This document shows, piece after piece, positions 35,201-45,741 of a stretch of 64,000 nucleotides of DNA. Under the pieces are notes generated by a model. It had not been told where the DNA came from. It saw only the letters and a program-made list of their open reading frames with translations, and ran no database searches. The DNA is taken from positions 34,617 through 98,616 of the forward strand of contig JAGFNQ010008774.1 of assembly GCA_024364735.1 (NCBI GenBank), in the 5' to 3' direction. Made by a program: the position numbers and the translations under genes. Position 1 is the first letter of the stretch; every line of letters starts with the position of its first letter. This stretch comes from Boesenbergia rotunda. Its lineage: Eukaryota; Streptophyta; Magnoliopsida; Zingiberales; Zingiberaceae.

Positions 35201-37011
35201 GGACATCTCATTGCATATTTTAGTGAGAAGATAGGTGGCGCCACTCTCAACTATTCCACTTATGATATAGAATTGTATGCACTTGTTAGAGCTTTGCAAA
35301 CATTGCAGCACTATCTTTTGCCTAAAGAATTTGTTATTCATAGTGATCATGAATCTTTGAAGTATTTGAAAGGGCAGGGGAAGCTCAACAAAAGGCATGC
35401 CAAATGGGTTGAATTTCTTGAACAATTTCCGTATGTGATTAAGCATAAGCAAGGAAAGGTAAATGTTGTAGCAGATGCACTTTCACGAAGGTATAATTTG
35501 CTTGTTACACTTGAAACTAAATTACTTGGCTTTGAACATATCAAAGAGTTGTATGAACATGATAGTGACTTCTCTGAATTATATGCTGCGTGTGAAAAGA
35601 AATCACAAAATGGGTTTGTTAGGCATGATAATTACTTGTTTAAAAATAATAGACTTTGTGTGCCTAGAGGATCTATGCGTGAATTGCTAGTTAGGGAAGC
35701 ACATGAGGGGGGTCTAATGGGACACTTTGGGGTTCAAAAGACCTTAGAAATGTTGCATGAACATTTTCATTGGCCACACTTAAGGCATGATGTGCAAAAA
35801 TTTTGTGAAAAGTGCATTGTGTGCAGAAAAGCAAAATCTAAGGTATCACCTCATGGACTTTACACTCCTTTGCCTATTCCTGATTCCCCTTGGATTGACT
35901 TGTCTATGGATTTTGTTGTAGGGCTACCACGCACTCAAAAAGGTAAGGACTCCATTTTTGTGGGTAGTTGATAGATTTTCTAAGATGGCACACTTCATAC
36001 CTTGCCACAAAGTGGATGATGCAACTCATGTGGCAGATTTGTTTTTCAAAGAGGTTGTAAGACTTCATGGCATGCCTACGAGCATTGTTTCAGATCGTGA
36101 CACCAAATTCTTAAGTCATTTTTGGAGGACCTTATGGAACAAACTAGGAACAAAGCTTCTTTTCTCCACTACATGTCACCCTCAAACTGACGGCCAAACT
36201 GAGGTGGTAAATAGGACTCTTTCTACTCTTCTTAGAGCAATTATTAAGAAGAACATTAAGTCTTGGGAAGAATGTTTACCTCATGTTGAATTTGCTTATA
36301 ATAGGGCTGTCCATTCTACTACTCAATTTTCCCCTTTTGAGATTGTTTATGGGTTCAATCCGCTAACACCTCTTGATTTGCTTCCTTTACCTAACACTTC
36401 TTCTTTAGTTCACAAGGATGGTCAAGCAAAGGCAGAATATGTGAAAAAAGCTTCATGAGCAAGTTAAAGCTCAAATTGAGAAGAAAATGGAGCAATATGC
36501 GAAGAGAGCCAATAAAGGGAGAAAAAGAGTTGTCCTTGAACCCGGTGATTGGGTGTGGGTTCATATGAGAAAGGAAAGGTTTCCTGCCCAAAGGAAATCA
36601 AAGCTTCAACCAAGAGGAGATGGACCATTCCAAGTGTTGGAAAGAATTAATGACAATGCTTACAAAATTGACTTGCCCGGTGAGTATGGTGTTAGTGCAA
36701 CATTTAATGTGGCTGATTTGCGTCCATTTGATGTAGGTGATGAAGATCTAAATTCGAGGACGAATTCACCTAAAGAAGGAGGGAATGATGTGGACCAAGG
36801 AGGGGATACAAGCTTACAAGACAAAGCCATAGAGGAAGAGGCATTGAAAGGAATTGGAGGACCCATGACAAGATCCAAGACTAAGAGAATGAAGCAAGCT
36901 TTGGAAGGCTTAATAATGGAGCTCAAGGAGAAGAAGGATCAATGCACAATGGAGGCAACAACTAAATGGATCACATTCCTTCAAATTGAAAGTGAAATTG
37001 AGCCCACATGA
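32275..37011 (+). pseudogene. gypsy gag-pol polyprotein, four lesions
   Basis: Start ATG at 32275 (MSGENSPRQD). Order: gag core (WWDQLQKERRR, residues about 140-270), zinc knuckle CFKCLGKGHIASEC (about 318), protease MIIDGGSCTNVAS (about 410), a Lys/Glu repeat linker (33850-34020), RT (VPKKDGSWRMC, KIDMKSGYHQI, catalytic YFDD at 34708), RNase H (ECDASHVGIGAVL), integrase HHCC finger (HEGGLMGHF, CEKCIVC) and DDE core, then a GPF module. Lesions: TAA at 34333-34335, about 2 bp lost near 34650, 1 bp gained near 35966, 1 bp gained near 36447. The last frame ends at 37011 inside the right LTR. Otherwise the polyprotein is complete. Confidence 0.88.
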
Positions 37012-37521
37012 AGACAAAACTTGAAGGCCCAAAACCACATGATCCAAGATGCATTCAAGGGCTACAAGTGTCCAATTTTCGTGGGTATTTTTGGGGGAAT
37101 TTTCTGAAGTTATTTTTGATGTCTTTTGATGGGTTTTTAATGCTTTTGGGAGTTCCTAAGCTAGTATTAGGGAATTGTGGGAAATAAACATCATGCATGC
37201 ATGCATGCATGATAATGGTGCATAATTAGTGCTTAGTGGGAAGTGTGGTAGAGGTTAATGTTTCAACCTCCACTAAGTCTATATATAGGAGAACTCTTGT
37301 ATGGCCAAGGCATGTTAAGTTTGAATGAAATCAGAGTTTTCTCTATTGTGAGAGCTTCCTTTGGTTCTTAGGCAAAGAACTAATCGTGATCTTATCAAGG
37401 CAACTTGTGGCGATCGAAACCCCCATGACTTATCACTCACCCTCTCATCTTTCTTGAGTGTGGCGTCAATATCCTTCCCTACATCTGAATTTCAAGGCGA
37501 TCCATTCCAAGGTGCTTATCA
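36786..37521 (+). mobile_element. right LTR of the gypsy element
   Basis: Identical in length to the left LTR and different at one base. Its first 226 bp encode the end of pol, including MTRSKTKRMKQALEGL, before TGA at 37009. Confidence 0.93.
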
Positions 37522-39101
37522 ATAANGTTGCGGCTCCATCGCGCTCGGCGACAGGATCAGGAATGTTTCTGCTTCATCAGATTGGATTCCTCAGTTCCGT
37601 TCGCTGACATTTTACCCTCATTAATGCTGATGCATATCCTTGTCATAACTTTTTGTGAGATTTTAGAATCTTTTTGGCAATAAATCGAGTGCGTTAGACG
37701 GATAGATTCTGTACGCCGATAAATGGTGTTTCTTCTCAGTTGCATTAGGCGTAGTTAAATCTATTTTACTCTATGGATAAAAATGGGATTTCATGATTAA
37801 GGCACAAGACAATAGTTTCTTTAAATGCCAATATGTTATCTCTAGTCATATAGACCATAAGGTTTCTACCCCAAAAAATGAAAGACCGTAAGTTCGTGAT
37901 CTGGTAATAGTGTACATGATTAACGATTTGAATGTATCCTAATTTGTTCAACAAAATTGAACTAGTGTTTAGATAAATGCAAACGAGTCTATGTCTTGGA
38001 GTTGGAAAAAAAAACCTCAATTAAATGTTTTTTAGAACAAAGAAAATTTTGGGATATCTTACCTTTCCTTTTTTTAGATGCTTCTAGTACTTGCGAACTC
38101 GAGCCTTTCTTTTCGTGCCCTGATAGTTGCTTAATGTGTTTCTTGCCATCTCCGTGTATGTTTCGTTGCTGTGGCAGGGATTAAGATGGTTGGTGTCTTC
38201 TTGATTTGATTGATGACTTTTAGTTGCTTCCTTTGTATACTTTATGTACTAGGATATCCACATTTGACTTTTTGAAAAAAAGAATAAATATCTCAGAATC
38301 TACATTATCATAGAAAATATTCAATGCAGCGGCACTATCGATGTGTTTAATTGAATTCTTCAATTAGTATGAGTTACTTCTCAAGAAATTATCTGAGAAA
38401 AGAAATGGTATAGTCAGAAAAGAAGCTGTTGCTTGTTGACCATTTTTATATAGAACCAAGCATTGAGTCCCTTCAAAGACATCTGTTATAATCAGAATGA
38501 TACAACACATGTTTGCATGGTCCTTGCTCAAGGATGACATGCTAAATCAAGAGAGAGGCCAAGACAAAAAAAAGTGTTATGCATTGACATAGACAAACAC
38601 CGCTGGAACAAGCATGCTAATATGCCCAATGTACCTGTGTTAATATAATGAGAAGCTATTCCTTCAGGAAGAATAGGATGGAGGGCTTCTTTATATACAC
38701 TTGATGGATGGATGGAACATCCCTGGTTTTCATAATCTGTAATGGGTTAGGTGCTTAGGTATTGCAGAATATGTGAGATTTAAAACATAAAAAGGAAGTG
38801 TGTGATTTATATAAAGGTTGGGCATTTGTGCACTTGGCTCTTCCCATCTAACTTCGAAGATAAAATATACTCTTGCAATAGGCTGTGTATGTGGCAAATT
38901 TCATCTTGTTGTGTACCATGTTTATATAGCTCTAGTACAAGGCTGAACCCAAAAGGAGCTAGAGTGTCTAAAATATTAGTATTTATCCCTTTGGATGTTG
39001 TTGTATGTTTGTGTGCATGTTAATAAATCACATTTAGCTAAAAAAATTTGAGTGCAAAATTAAATATATGTAATCCTACTGACAATATTCTTGTCAAGCA
39101 G
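37522..39101 (+). other. undetermined base and upstream part of MBD gene
   Basis: An N at 37526 lies five bases after the gypsy LTR. The next 100 bp are GC-richer (GTTGCGGCTCCATCGC...) than what follows and could be a 5' non-coding exon of the MBD gene, but no donor can be fixed. The remainder to the acceptor CAG at 39099-39101 is AT-rich and has no recognisable coding sequence; I read it as promoter and 5' intron. Confidence 0.4.
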
Positions 39102-39123
39102 GTTTTTGAAGGTGGCAACTCAA

Positions 39124-40599
39124 ATGCAGTCACATTTGGAAGATTCGCCCCTTGGTCACGGATACCCTGGGTCTTCTAAAAGGGGTAAAAAAAGGTCACT
39201 ACATATGATTGATGCTGATCTAATGCATTGTGGCAATCAATCTATCGAAAGCCATTCAAAAGAACTGATGTTTTATGGTCCTGATACAAGTCATGATACA
39301 CCTTTTGTTACTAATCTCATTGAGAATCATAGTCCCTTCAGAAATTTCTTGGCTCCAAATTCTTCCAGTCGTGCCTATTCAGCAATTGGAACATTCACTA
39401 TCCAATGTGCTTCATGTTTCAAATGGAGGATAATTCCAACAAAAGAAAAATATGAACAGATACGTGAAAAGATATTGGATGAATATTTTGTATGTGAACA
39501 TGCTCGAGAATGGCACCCCACAATCCAATGTGAAGATCCTGAAGACATATCTCAGGGTGGCAGTAGAGTCTGGGCAATTGATAAACCAAACATTGCTAAA
39601 CCTCCTTCTGGTTGGGAAAGATTGCTTAGAATCAGAGGTGAAGGAGGCACAAAATTTGCAGATGTGTATGTCTTTGGATTTTTCATGTTTTTCTTTCTCC
39701 TTTTATTTTCTCTAACTAATTCATGCAGGATAAAAAAAATTGCTATTCCTTAGACAATGCATTGTTTTGTTGTTCTGAAAATATTGTAGTTGCAGATGAA
39801 TCTTTCTTATTATGAATGTGCTTTTTGGCTGAACTCAGTATTTATCGCAAAAGACTTGATCTCAAAAATTTGTTTTTAAAATGTACAACTGCTCCTGAAT
39901 TCTTGAGTCATCTAAATAGTCATTCCAAGTCGATGCATTTTAACCAACTTCAAGGTGTCCAAGTGTTTATATGCTTTCTTTTTGCAGGTATTATGCTGCT
40001 CCATCTGGAAAGAAGTTGCGGTCCATGGTTGAAGTTCAAAGGTGTGATCCAGTTTCTCAATCTTTAATTTTGCAATTATTCAATTTTTCTTTGTATATAT
40101 TCGTGCACATGAGTAGTTGTCTGTCCTTGCACGTATTACTTGCCCATGGCTCAAACAAAGGAGCTAATAGAAGGTTATCAATAGTATGATTTGCAAGTAA
40201 CATTTATCTTCATGATTCAAGATTGTTCGTTGCTACATGGCTCAAACAAAGAGCTAATAGAAGATCATCAATAGTGGGATTTGATGTCATTGCTTATCAT
40301 TGTGATATATAGTGAAGGTGGAAATGGATGCATTGTTTATGTCACATGTTGCTTCTTCATGTTTGGTTAATTTATTTGAATCTTGCAGGTTTTTGGTTGA
40401 ACATCCAGAGTATGCTAGACAAGGCGTAACTCTCTCTCAGTTTTCATTTCAAACCCCAAGGCCTCTTCAAGAGAACTATGTGAGGAAACGTCCTTTACGT
40501 TTGATGAATTCTTCCGATGGCGGTGATCTTCTACTTCAACAGCTCCTTGAAGTTGAAGAAGGTGAGGACATACAATTTGTTGTAATCAATGGTGGATGA
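39124..40599 (+). CDS. CW zinc finger + methyl-CpG-binding domain protein, core exons
   Basis: Exons 39102-39665 (ATG 39124, MQSHLEDS), 39988-40041 and 40389-40561, with donors GTATGT, GTGTGA, GTGAGG and CAG acceptors; phases join exactly. The CW finger has conserved W and Cys: IQCASCFKWRIIPTKEKY, then FVCEHAREWHPTIQC and VWAIDKP. The MBD follows: PPSGWERLLRIRGEGGTKFADVY, KKLRSMVEVQRF, HPEYARQGVTLSQFSF. Plant proteins with this order (Arabidopsis MBD1/2/4/12 type) are nuclear; the CW fold reads methylated histone H3 Lys4, and this MBD type usually binds methyl-CpG weakly or not at all. If the last intron is retained the protein stops at 40599 (VVINGG); if spliced at 40562 it is open into the exon modules beginning at 43974. 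Confidence 0.88.
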
Positions 40600-40601
40600 T
40601 T

Positions 40602-40860
40602 TTTTTTTTTTAAAGCGGATAACAACATCCAAGTCTTACCCACTAAGTGGGATATGGATCATTTTACATCATTAGGCTCTATCCCCTACTATATCATCAT
40701 TTATATTTAAATAAATTTTATATTATTTTATTATTGCTAATCAAGTCTTTTTTGATCATTCTTTCACATCGCCTAATTAGAGCATATCTAAGTAGATGTC
40801 CGTACTATCTTAAGCATATCTCTTGGAAGTTTCCTCAATATGTGCACTATTTATAAAAAT
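40602..40860 (-). mobile_element. RTE-type LINE 3' end
   Basis: The plus strand reads as the reverse complement of a very widespread plant repeat, with CCCACTAAGTGGGAT at about 40638 and a following CTCTATCCCCTACTATATC segment. On the minus strand it ends in GTTGTTATCC-type sequence and an A-run, as RTE LINEs do. It begins three bases after the possible stop codon at 40599. I recognise it from pattern only; no RT motif is included. Confidence 0.5.
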
Positions 40861-42449
40861 AAAAAATTTTATTTGACTCAATAGTGTTTGTATAATATTT
40901 TGAGGAAAAAACGAAAATCCCCATGAGAAAATTAAAGCAATATAAATATAGTCTATCATTAATCACTGAAACAAAAGTCCATTAAATTAATATAGAAGAT
41001 CAACTAAATAAGTAATAGTTCTGCTGTATTTGGAAATAGGAGTAAACTGAGACTGAGTTCATTTTATTATATAATAAAAATTAAAAGCCTAACTACAATT
41101 AAATCGACTAATTTTAATTTATTGAACCAAATTTTGAAGCATCGTTACCGGAATAATACTATACTAGTGCCATGATGGCATGTTGACAAGTAGTGTTGGT
41201 GGCTACTGTTATGGAGGGAGTGATGAATTAAGGAGTAGGAGGATGTAACTTATTCAGAGCTCTGTGTTGCCTCAACTCACCTTACGAGAATTCGAGCATC
41301 GGGGAAGAAACCTCAGCTAGCGACTACCTAGAGCTTCATGCCAACTCATATTGCCTTGTCTAAACTGGAGCATTATAGAAGAATTCTTCCTTCCTTATGC
41401 TTGTGGTTCTGCAGAATCATTGTAGAAGAAGATTACATCACATATGTTTCATGTGCCGGTTGACCATGCATGCTATATGTTTTGATCGTGTCGATAGACC
41501 AAGAATGATTTTTTTAGCCCTGTATTGAATAACATACAAAGCGCAATGAGAAAATGAAAATTTGTAAATAAAATCTTAATTTAAGGGTATGTGAATTATT
41601 TCTATTGAGAAATACATGGAATGAAAGCCTTCATTATTTAAAGAGATTCCTTGTAGACTACTAATGGTTAGCGGAATAGTTGCATTCTTAAGTTGTTGTT
41701 TGGTCCTAATTTCTTAAAAAAGTTGTTAGTCTCCTTTCTGTGGTAAAATGAAAGTTAATAATATATGAGATGCAAGAAAATATTTTGGAGATTGAGGATA
41801 GAATGAGATACGAGTAAAAAATGACAGCATAAATTGTAATGTAATGAGCTAATGGCACCTAGTTCGTCATATGAATTGATGCCCGTCATATGAATTTGGT
41901 TCGACCTAATATTATTATTCTTATTGTTATTATTATTCTCTTATATATTGTACTAAGACATATTATATTTTCTTGCTTGTCGTGTCTACTTGAAGGGAGG
42001 GAGCGGGGAAGATAGGAAGAGTTTTGGGAAGGGAAGAGGAAAAAAGACAAATTAGACAAAATGGCAAAATTGACCTTAAGTTGTCATTCCTAAAACATGC
42101 ATAATTAAATTGATTTCCCCATATCTCTTCATTCCCCTTCTCTTTCACCCACTTTTTTAAGGAACTGAAGGCGGGAAAAGATTCTCCAAAAAAAAAAAAA
42201 AAAGATAGATCTGCTACTTTTTGTTGCCTTACTCTTTTAGACAAAAGTAGATAAGAAAATAATGCTTTCCTTACACCCTTTCCTTAGTTTGGGCTCCATT
42301 TAGCATTATTGTCAAATTAACCTCACAAATTCAAATGTGATTGGGTTAAAATTATTATTATTTTTTTATTCTCTAGATATTGTGCTAAGGCATATTAGAT
42401 TTTCTTGCCATGTCAATCAATCTTGTAAGTTTGAATATGACTCCTTATT
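40861..42449. other. intron, no recognised content
   Basis: AT-rich sequence between the MBD core exons and the duplicated segment. No exon-like frame with acceptor and donor, and no repeat shared with the rest of the window, was recognised. Confidence 0.5.
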
Positions 42450-43705
42450 GCTACACTGAATCTCCACTTACACTTGGATATGTTTGTTACTTTAAAATAT
42501 CATTTTGTGTTGAATTGTTGGTTTCCAACCAGAATAATATTGATTTAGCACCATGGTGTGCATGTTTCGAGACAAATGTAATCCATTGAATTAAAATTGT
42601 ATTGTATTGTATCATACTGTTACTTGACATGCTTTGGCATATGTTGAAGCATAGTGAGATGAATTCTAGTGTATTTTACTCATGTAGTGATCTTTTACTT
42701 AGACTTATACTTCTAGTAATATTATATTAATTAGATAGTTTAATTGAAAATACTTTTTTGTTATTTTTTACTTTAATGTATGTCGAGTTAAATACATATA
42801 TGATCTACTCGTATAGTATTCTAACAATTTACTCATTTACTTCTAAGATATGCCTAACAATTACTTAATCAATTAAAAATAAGCTAAAAAAATAAACATT
42901 ACACTTGATTTCTGCAGAAACATGTCAGGGTTTGATACTCTTCGGCACAAGCAACACTATTGAGATTAGCCATCCCGATTATTATTGTGTTTCAGTAATT
43001 ACTAGAATGGTTAGTTTCAACAATGTCGTGCTATGAAAATATCGAAGAAAACTTATTGTTTATCTGATTTGAACTTGCATATACAATAAACAATAACAGG
43101 CCAAATGCTATAGTGGTAACTGTTTTTAAATTTTATTTATTTCCTCATTGTCTCGCTCGTAGTCGTTCCTTCCTCTCATCTCTTGTTCTTTTATCTCATC
43201 TACATGTTCTGCGACAGTTGGTAGCAGAATATCTTCATCTCTTATTTAATCCCTTGCTCCTTTTACCCATGTCAAATATGTTTTTTAGTTTGCACATCTC
43301 ACTGCCTTTCATTAAATTTCCATCTCTCTCACCTTTAATTTTGATTGATTGGCTTGCTTATATGGCTTTTTTTTTTTGATATTTTTGCCCATATCCATAT
43401 TATGTTAAGTATTTTGTCTAGAGAAATTTGAAGCTTACAGTTCTATTTAGAGGCTTACAAAATGTGTAGTGTAGGCATTTTAACTTTGCCAAAAAAAAAG
43501 AATGAAAGAAAAACAGTCATGGTGATGTATGTGGTTAGCAGCATCAAATTCCAGATGGAATGGAGAAATATTTTACAATTCTTTTGAAACCCTATTGACG
43601 ACATGTATGTTTTCATGTTCTGTACAGTATTATCATTCGATGGTTCATTTTTAGCTTCTCATTTCCAGAATTCTTGAGATCCTAGCCAGTAATCTCAAAT
43701 ACTAA

Positions 43706-43933
43706 GGGGGCGTTTGGTTTGTATTTTCCAATCTGTTTTTCATTTTCATTTTCTGTAGAAAATGCGGTTTTTTGAAAAACATGTTTGGTTTGCATTTTTC
43801 AGCTTTGTTTTCCAGAAAATAACATAGCGTTTTCTAGAAAACTGGAGAATGAAAAAAAATCATTTTCCAAAAAATTAGAAAATGCGGTTTTCTGAAAAAT
43901 GAAAATGGAAAACGGAACAAACCAAACACCCCC
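43706..43933. mobile_element. Tourist-like MITE (PIF/Harbinger type)
   Basis: 228 bp with about 25-bp terminal inverted repeats, GGGGGCGTTTGGTTTG at the left and CAAACCAAACACCCCC at the right, flanked by TAA on both sides (43703-43705, 43934-43936). Copy 2 of the segmental duplication has the empty site with one TAA (about 46743-46746), which proves the boundaries. Non-coding; it sits in the intron just before module A. Confidence 0.88.
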
Positions 43934-43973
43934 TAAAGTAATACGATTAACTGATATGGTCTTTTTTCTACAG

Positions 43974-44111
43974 TTAATCCCTTGTCTTGTGCTGCTGCAC
44001 CAGCTTCACCAAATACATTTCCTTATCTTCCGTGTGAATCAGAACCATCGACTGCCATGCCTCAGTCTGAACAAATGAAGCTGAAAGATGAGCATGCTAC
44101 AAATGCATCTT
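43974..44111 (+). CDS. repeat-module exon A (46 codons)
   Basis: Acceptor CAG at 43971-43973, donor GTAATG at 44112, length 138 = 3 x 46, phase 1 at both ends. Joined to the phase-1 donor at 40561 it reads VNPLSCAAAPASPNTF at its start and MKLKDEHATNAS at its end, with no stop. It is the first of a set of homologous exons in this gene. It is shorter than modules B and C, lacking their middle part. Function unknown; the composition (Pro, Ala, Ser, Thr) suggests a disordered tail. Confidence 0.65.
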
Positions 44112-44461
44112 GTAATGCTTTTGTCTTGTGTTTTTACTTCTTTTTTTTGCCCTTTACTTGGATATCATGCACACGATGAGGTATAGGAATAGTTTTCTTC
44201 ATCTTTTACATGAACACACAAGGTTCATGTTTTGAAACACGCTGACATCAGAATATAAGATTTGAAGTAAGAAAATGATACCAAAGAAAAAAAAGAGTAT
44301 TGTTTATCCTTGCTTTTTCTCCTACACTATGGAAAATGCAAGAGAATTATAGTAGCCATAATGATGCTTGCTCTTCCTCATGCCCAGCAGTCTAGAAATT
44401 ACTGTATGAAATCTCAGAAGTTTCAATATAACACTTACATGGATTGGTCTTTTTTCTGTAA

Positions 44462-44508
44462 TTAATCCCTTATTTTGGTCTGCTCCTCGTACAACTAAAG
44501 AGATATTG
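44462..44508 (+). pseudogene. dead module B exon in copy 1
   Basis: Matches the start of module B at 46954 (TTAATCCCTTATTTTG...), but the acceptor is CTGTAA instead of CTGTAG and the homology breaks off after about 45 bp into repeated GTAGTTACTATT. It cannot be spliced in as module B. Confidence 0.65.
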
Positions 44509-44835
44509 TAGTTACTATTGTAGTTACTATTTTTGTTTTTTTCTCATATATCATGTGCAAAGGTCAAGTTCATGCATGGTGAAGTTTGCGCTTTAGTTTT
44601 TTAACAGGGATATAGAGTTCTTATTACAAAAGCACATCACCATCAGCATACAAAAATTCTTGAATGAATGCAGCTAATTTTTGTCTTTGCTACTCATTAT
44701 CCATCTGCATCATGTTAGATCCAAGTGGATGATTAGCATTATAACAGATGCGTTTTTGTGGTTTCCCATCTTTGGAATCAATTTGAGAAGTATCAAATGT
44801 TATGTTATGACAGTGATTAGGTCTTCCTTACGCAG

Positions 44836-44878
44836 TTAATCCCTTTACATGGGCTACTCTTCCTGCAAATAAAGAGCT
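44836..44878 (+). pseudogene. module C exon truncated at duplication junction
   Basis: Acceptor CAG at 44833-44835 and the first 43 bp of module C (compare 50598) are intact, ending at AAAGAGCTA. The rest of the exon and its donor were lost at the tandem-duplication breakpoint. Confidence 0.75.
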
Positions 44879-45082
44879 ACACTAAATCTCCACTTTTTCT
44901 CAACTCAACTATGTTAATTGCTACACTAAATCTCCACTTTCACTCGATTATGTCAATAATTTCTTTAAAGTATCATTTTGTGTCAAATTGTCAGTTTTCA
45001 ACTAGAATAATATTGTGTGCAAGTTTCAAGACAAATGTAATCAATTGAATTACAATTTTATTGTATTATATCGTATTGTTCT

Positions 45083-45278
45083 AGGGGAGTCTTGGCGCAA
45101 TAATAAAGTTGTTGCTGTTTGACCTAGAGGTCATGGATTCGAGTCGCAGAAATAACCTCTTGCAAAGTAGGGTAAAACTGCATATAATAGACCCTAAACC
45201 CTAAACCCTAAACCCTTCCCCGAGACCCCACATTGGTGAGAGCTTCGTGCACCGGTCTAATCTTTTTTATTATTTTTT
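45083..45278 (+). mobile_element. Au-type SINE with telomere-like insert
   Basis: Starts AGGGGAGTCTTGGCGCAATA (tRNA-like A box), B box GGATTCGAGTC at 45135-45145, then AACCTCTTGCA and a 3' CCGAGACCCCACATTGG segment typical of plant Au SINEs, ending in a T-rich tract. Flanking TTATATCGTATTGTT and ATTATATCATGCGGTT fit an imperfect target duplication of about 15 bp. Copy 1 of the segmental duplication lacks it. In the middle, 45191-45214 is three to four CCCTAAA units. Confidence 0.8.
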
Positions 45279-45357
45279 ATTATATCATGCGGTTACTTGA
45301 TATGCTTTGGCATATGTTGAAGCATAGCGAGATGAATTCTAGTGGATTTTAGTCATA

Positions 45358-45741
45358 GAGTGATGATAGGGAGAGTGAATTTGGGAGAGTGAATGGGAGA
45401 GTGAATGACGTGGCAGTTATTGTATACACGTCCGATCGACGATCGGACACGACCGGCGGCCTTCGGCCGCCGCCCCGAACCAAACTATATCCTGGGGGGC
45501 ACGATGAACCCGTCGGGGATCGCCACAATTGCGATCTCGCATCATTGACCGTCGATTTCGATGGGTTCACCGTTGCCGGCCATCCTGACGAGTTCACCGT
45601 CCTTCCAAGGTATAGTTTGATTCGGGACAACAATCAGAGGCCGCCGGTGGTGTCCGATCGTCGATCGGACGTGTATATAATAACTGGACGTCATTCACTC
45701 TCCCATTCACTCTCCCAAATTCACTCTACTCATCATTACTC
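45358..45741. mobile_element. Mutator-like MITE, long TIRs
   Basis: 384 bp with terminal inverted repeats of about 105 bp (left end GAGTGATGAT, right end ATCATTACTC) that contain three GGGAGAGTGAAT units and the palindrome CCGATCGACGATCGG. Flanked by a 9- to 10-bp target duplication, TTTAGTCATA (45348-45357 and 45742-45751), the length expected of Mutator. The interior is GC-rich with no transposase. Copy 1 has the empty site near 42680. Confidence 0.9.

Larger units (their letters stand above)
30950..37521 (+). mobile_element. full-length Ty3/gypsy element, CRM-like
   Basis: 6572 bp with two 736-bp LTRs (30950-31685 and 36786-37521) differing at one base (G in the left, A in the right, about 31290 and 37126). 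A tRNA-iMet primer-binding site and a purine tract before the right LTR (36775-36785) complete the structure. Domain order gag-protease-RT-RNaseH-integrase is that of Ty3/gypsy. There is no chromodomain; instead the pol frame runs on into the right LTR, as reported for CRM-type centromeric chromoviruses. The left flank is SIRE-like interior; the right flank is not its continuation and no 5-bp duplication is found. Confidence 0.9.
42450..44919 (+). repeat. tandem segmental duplication, copy 1
   Basis: Starts GCTACACTGAATCTCC and is collinear with copy 2 from 44920 through the ETCQG-like segment (42918), module A, module B and the first part of module C. Copy 1 ends within module C at AAAGAGCTACAC (44872-44883), where it switches back to the start of the unit. 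It contains a Tourist-like MITE that copy 2 lacks. Confidence 0.85.

Noticed and set aside
30950..37521. Intact, currently autonomous element
   Set aside because: One in-frame stop and three frame-shifting indels are present as given.
42918..43160. Exon-like segment after CTGCAG, repeated at 45984 (ETCQG...SNTIEISHPDYY)
   Set aside because: Open in phase 1 in both copies, but no donor is visible and the first copy stops after about 40 codons; similarity is explained by the segmental duplication.
45191..45214. Interstitial telomere repeat as a chromosome-fusion scar
   Set aside because: Only three to four units and enclosed in a SINE with target duplications.
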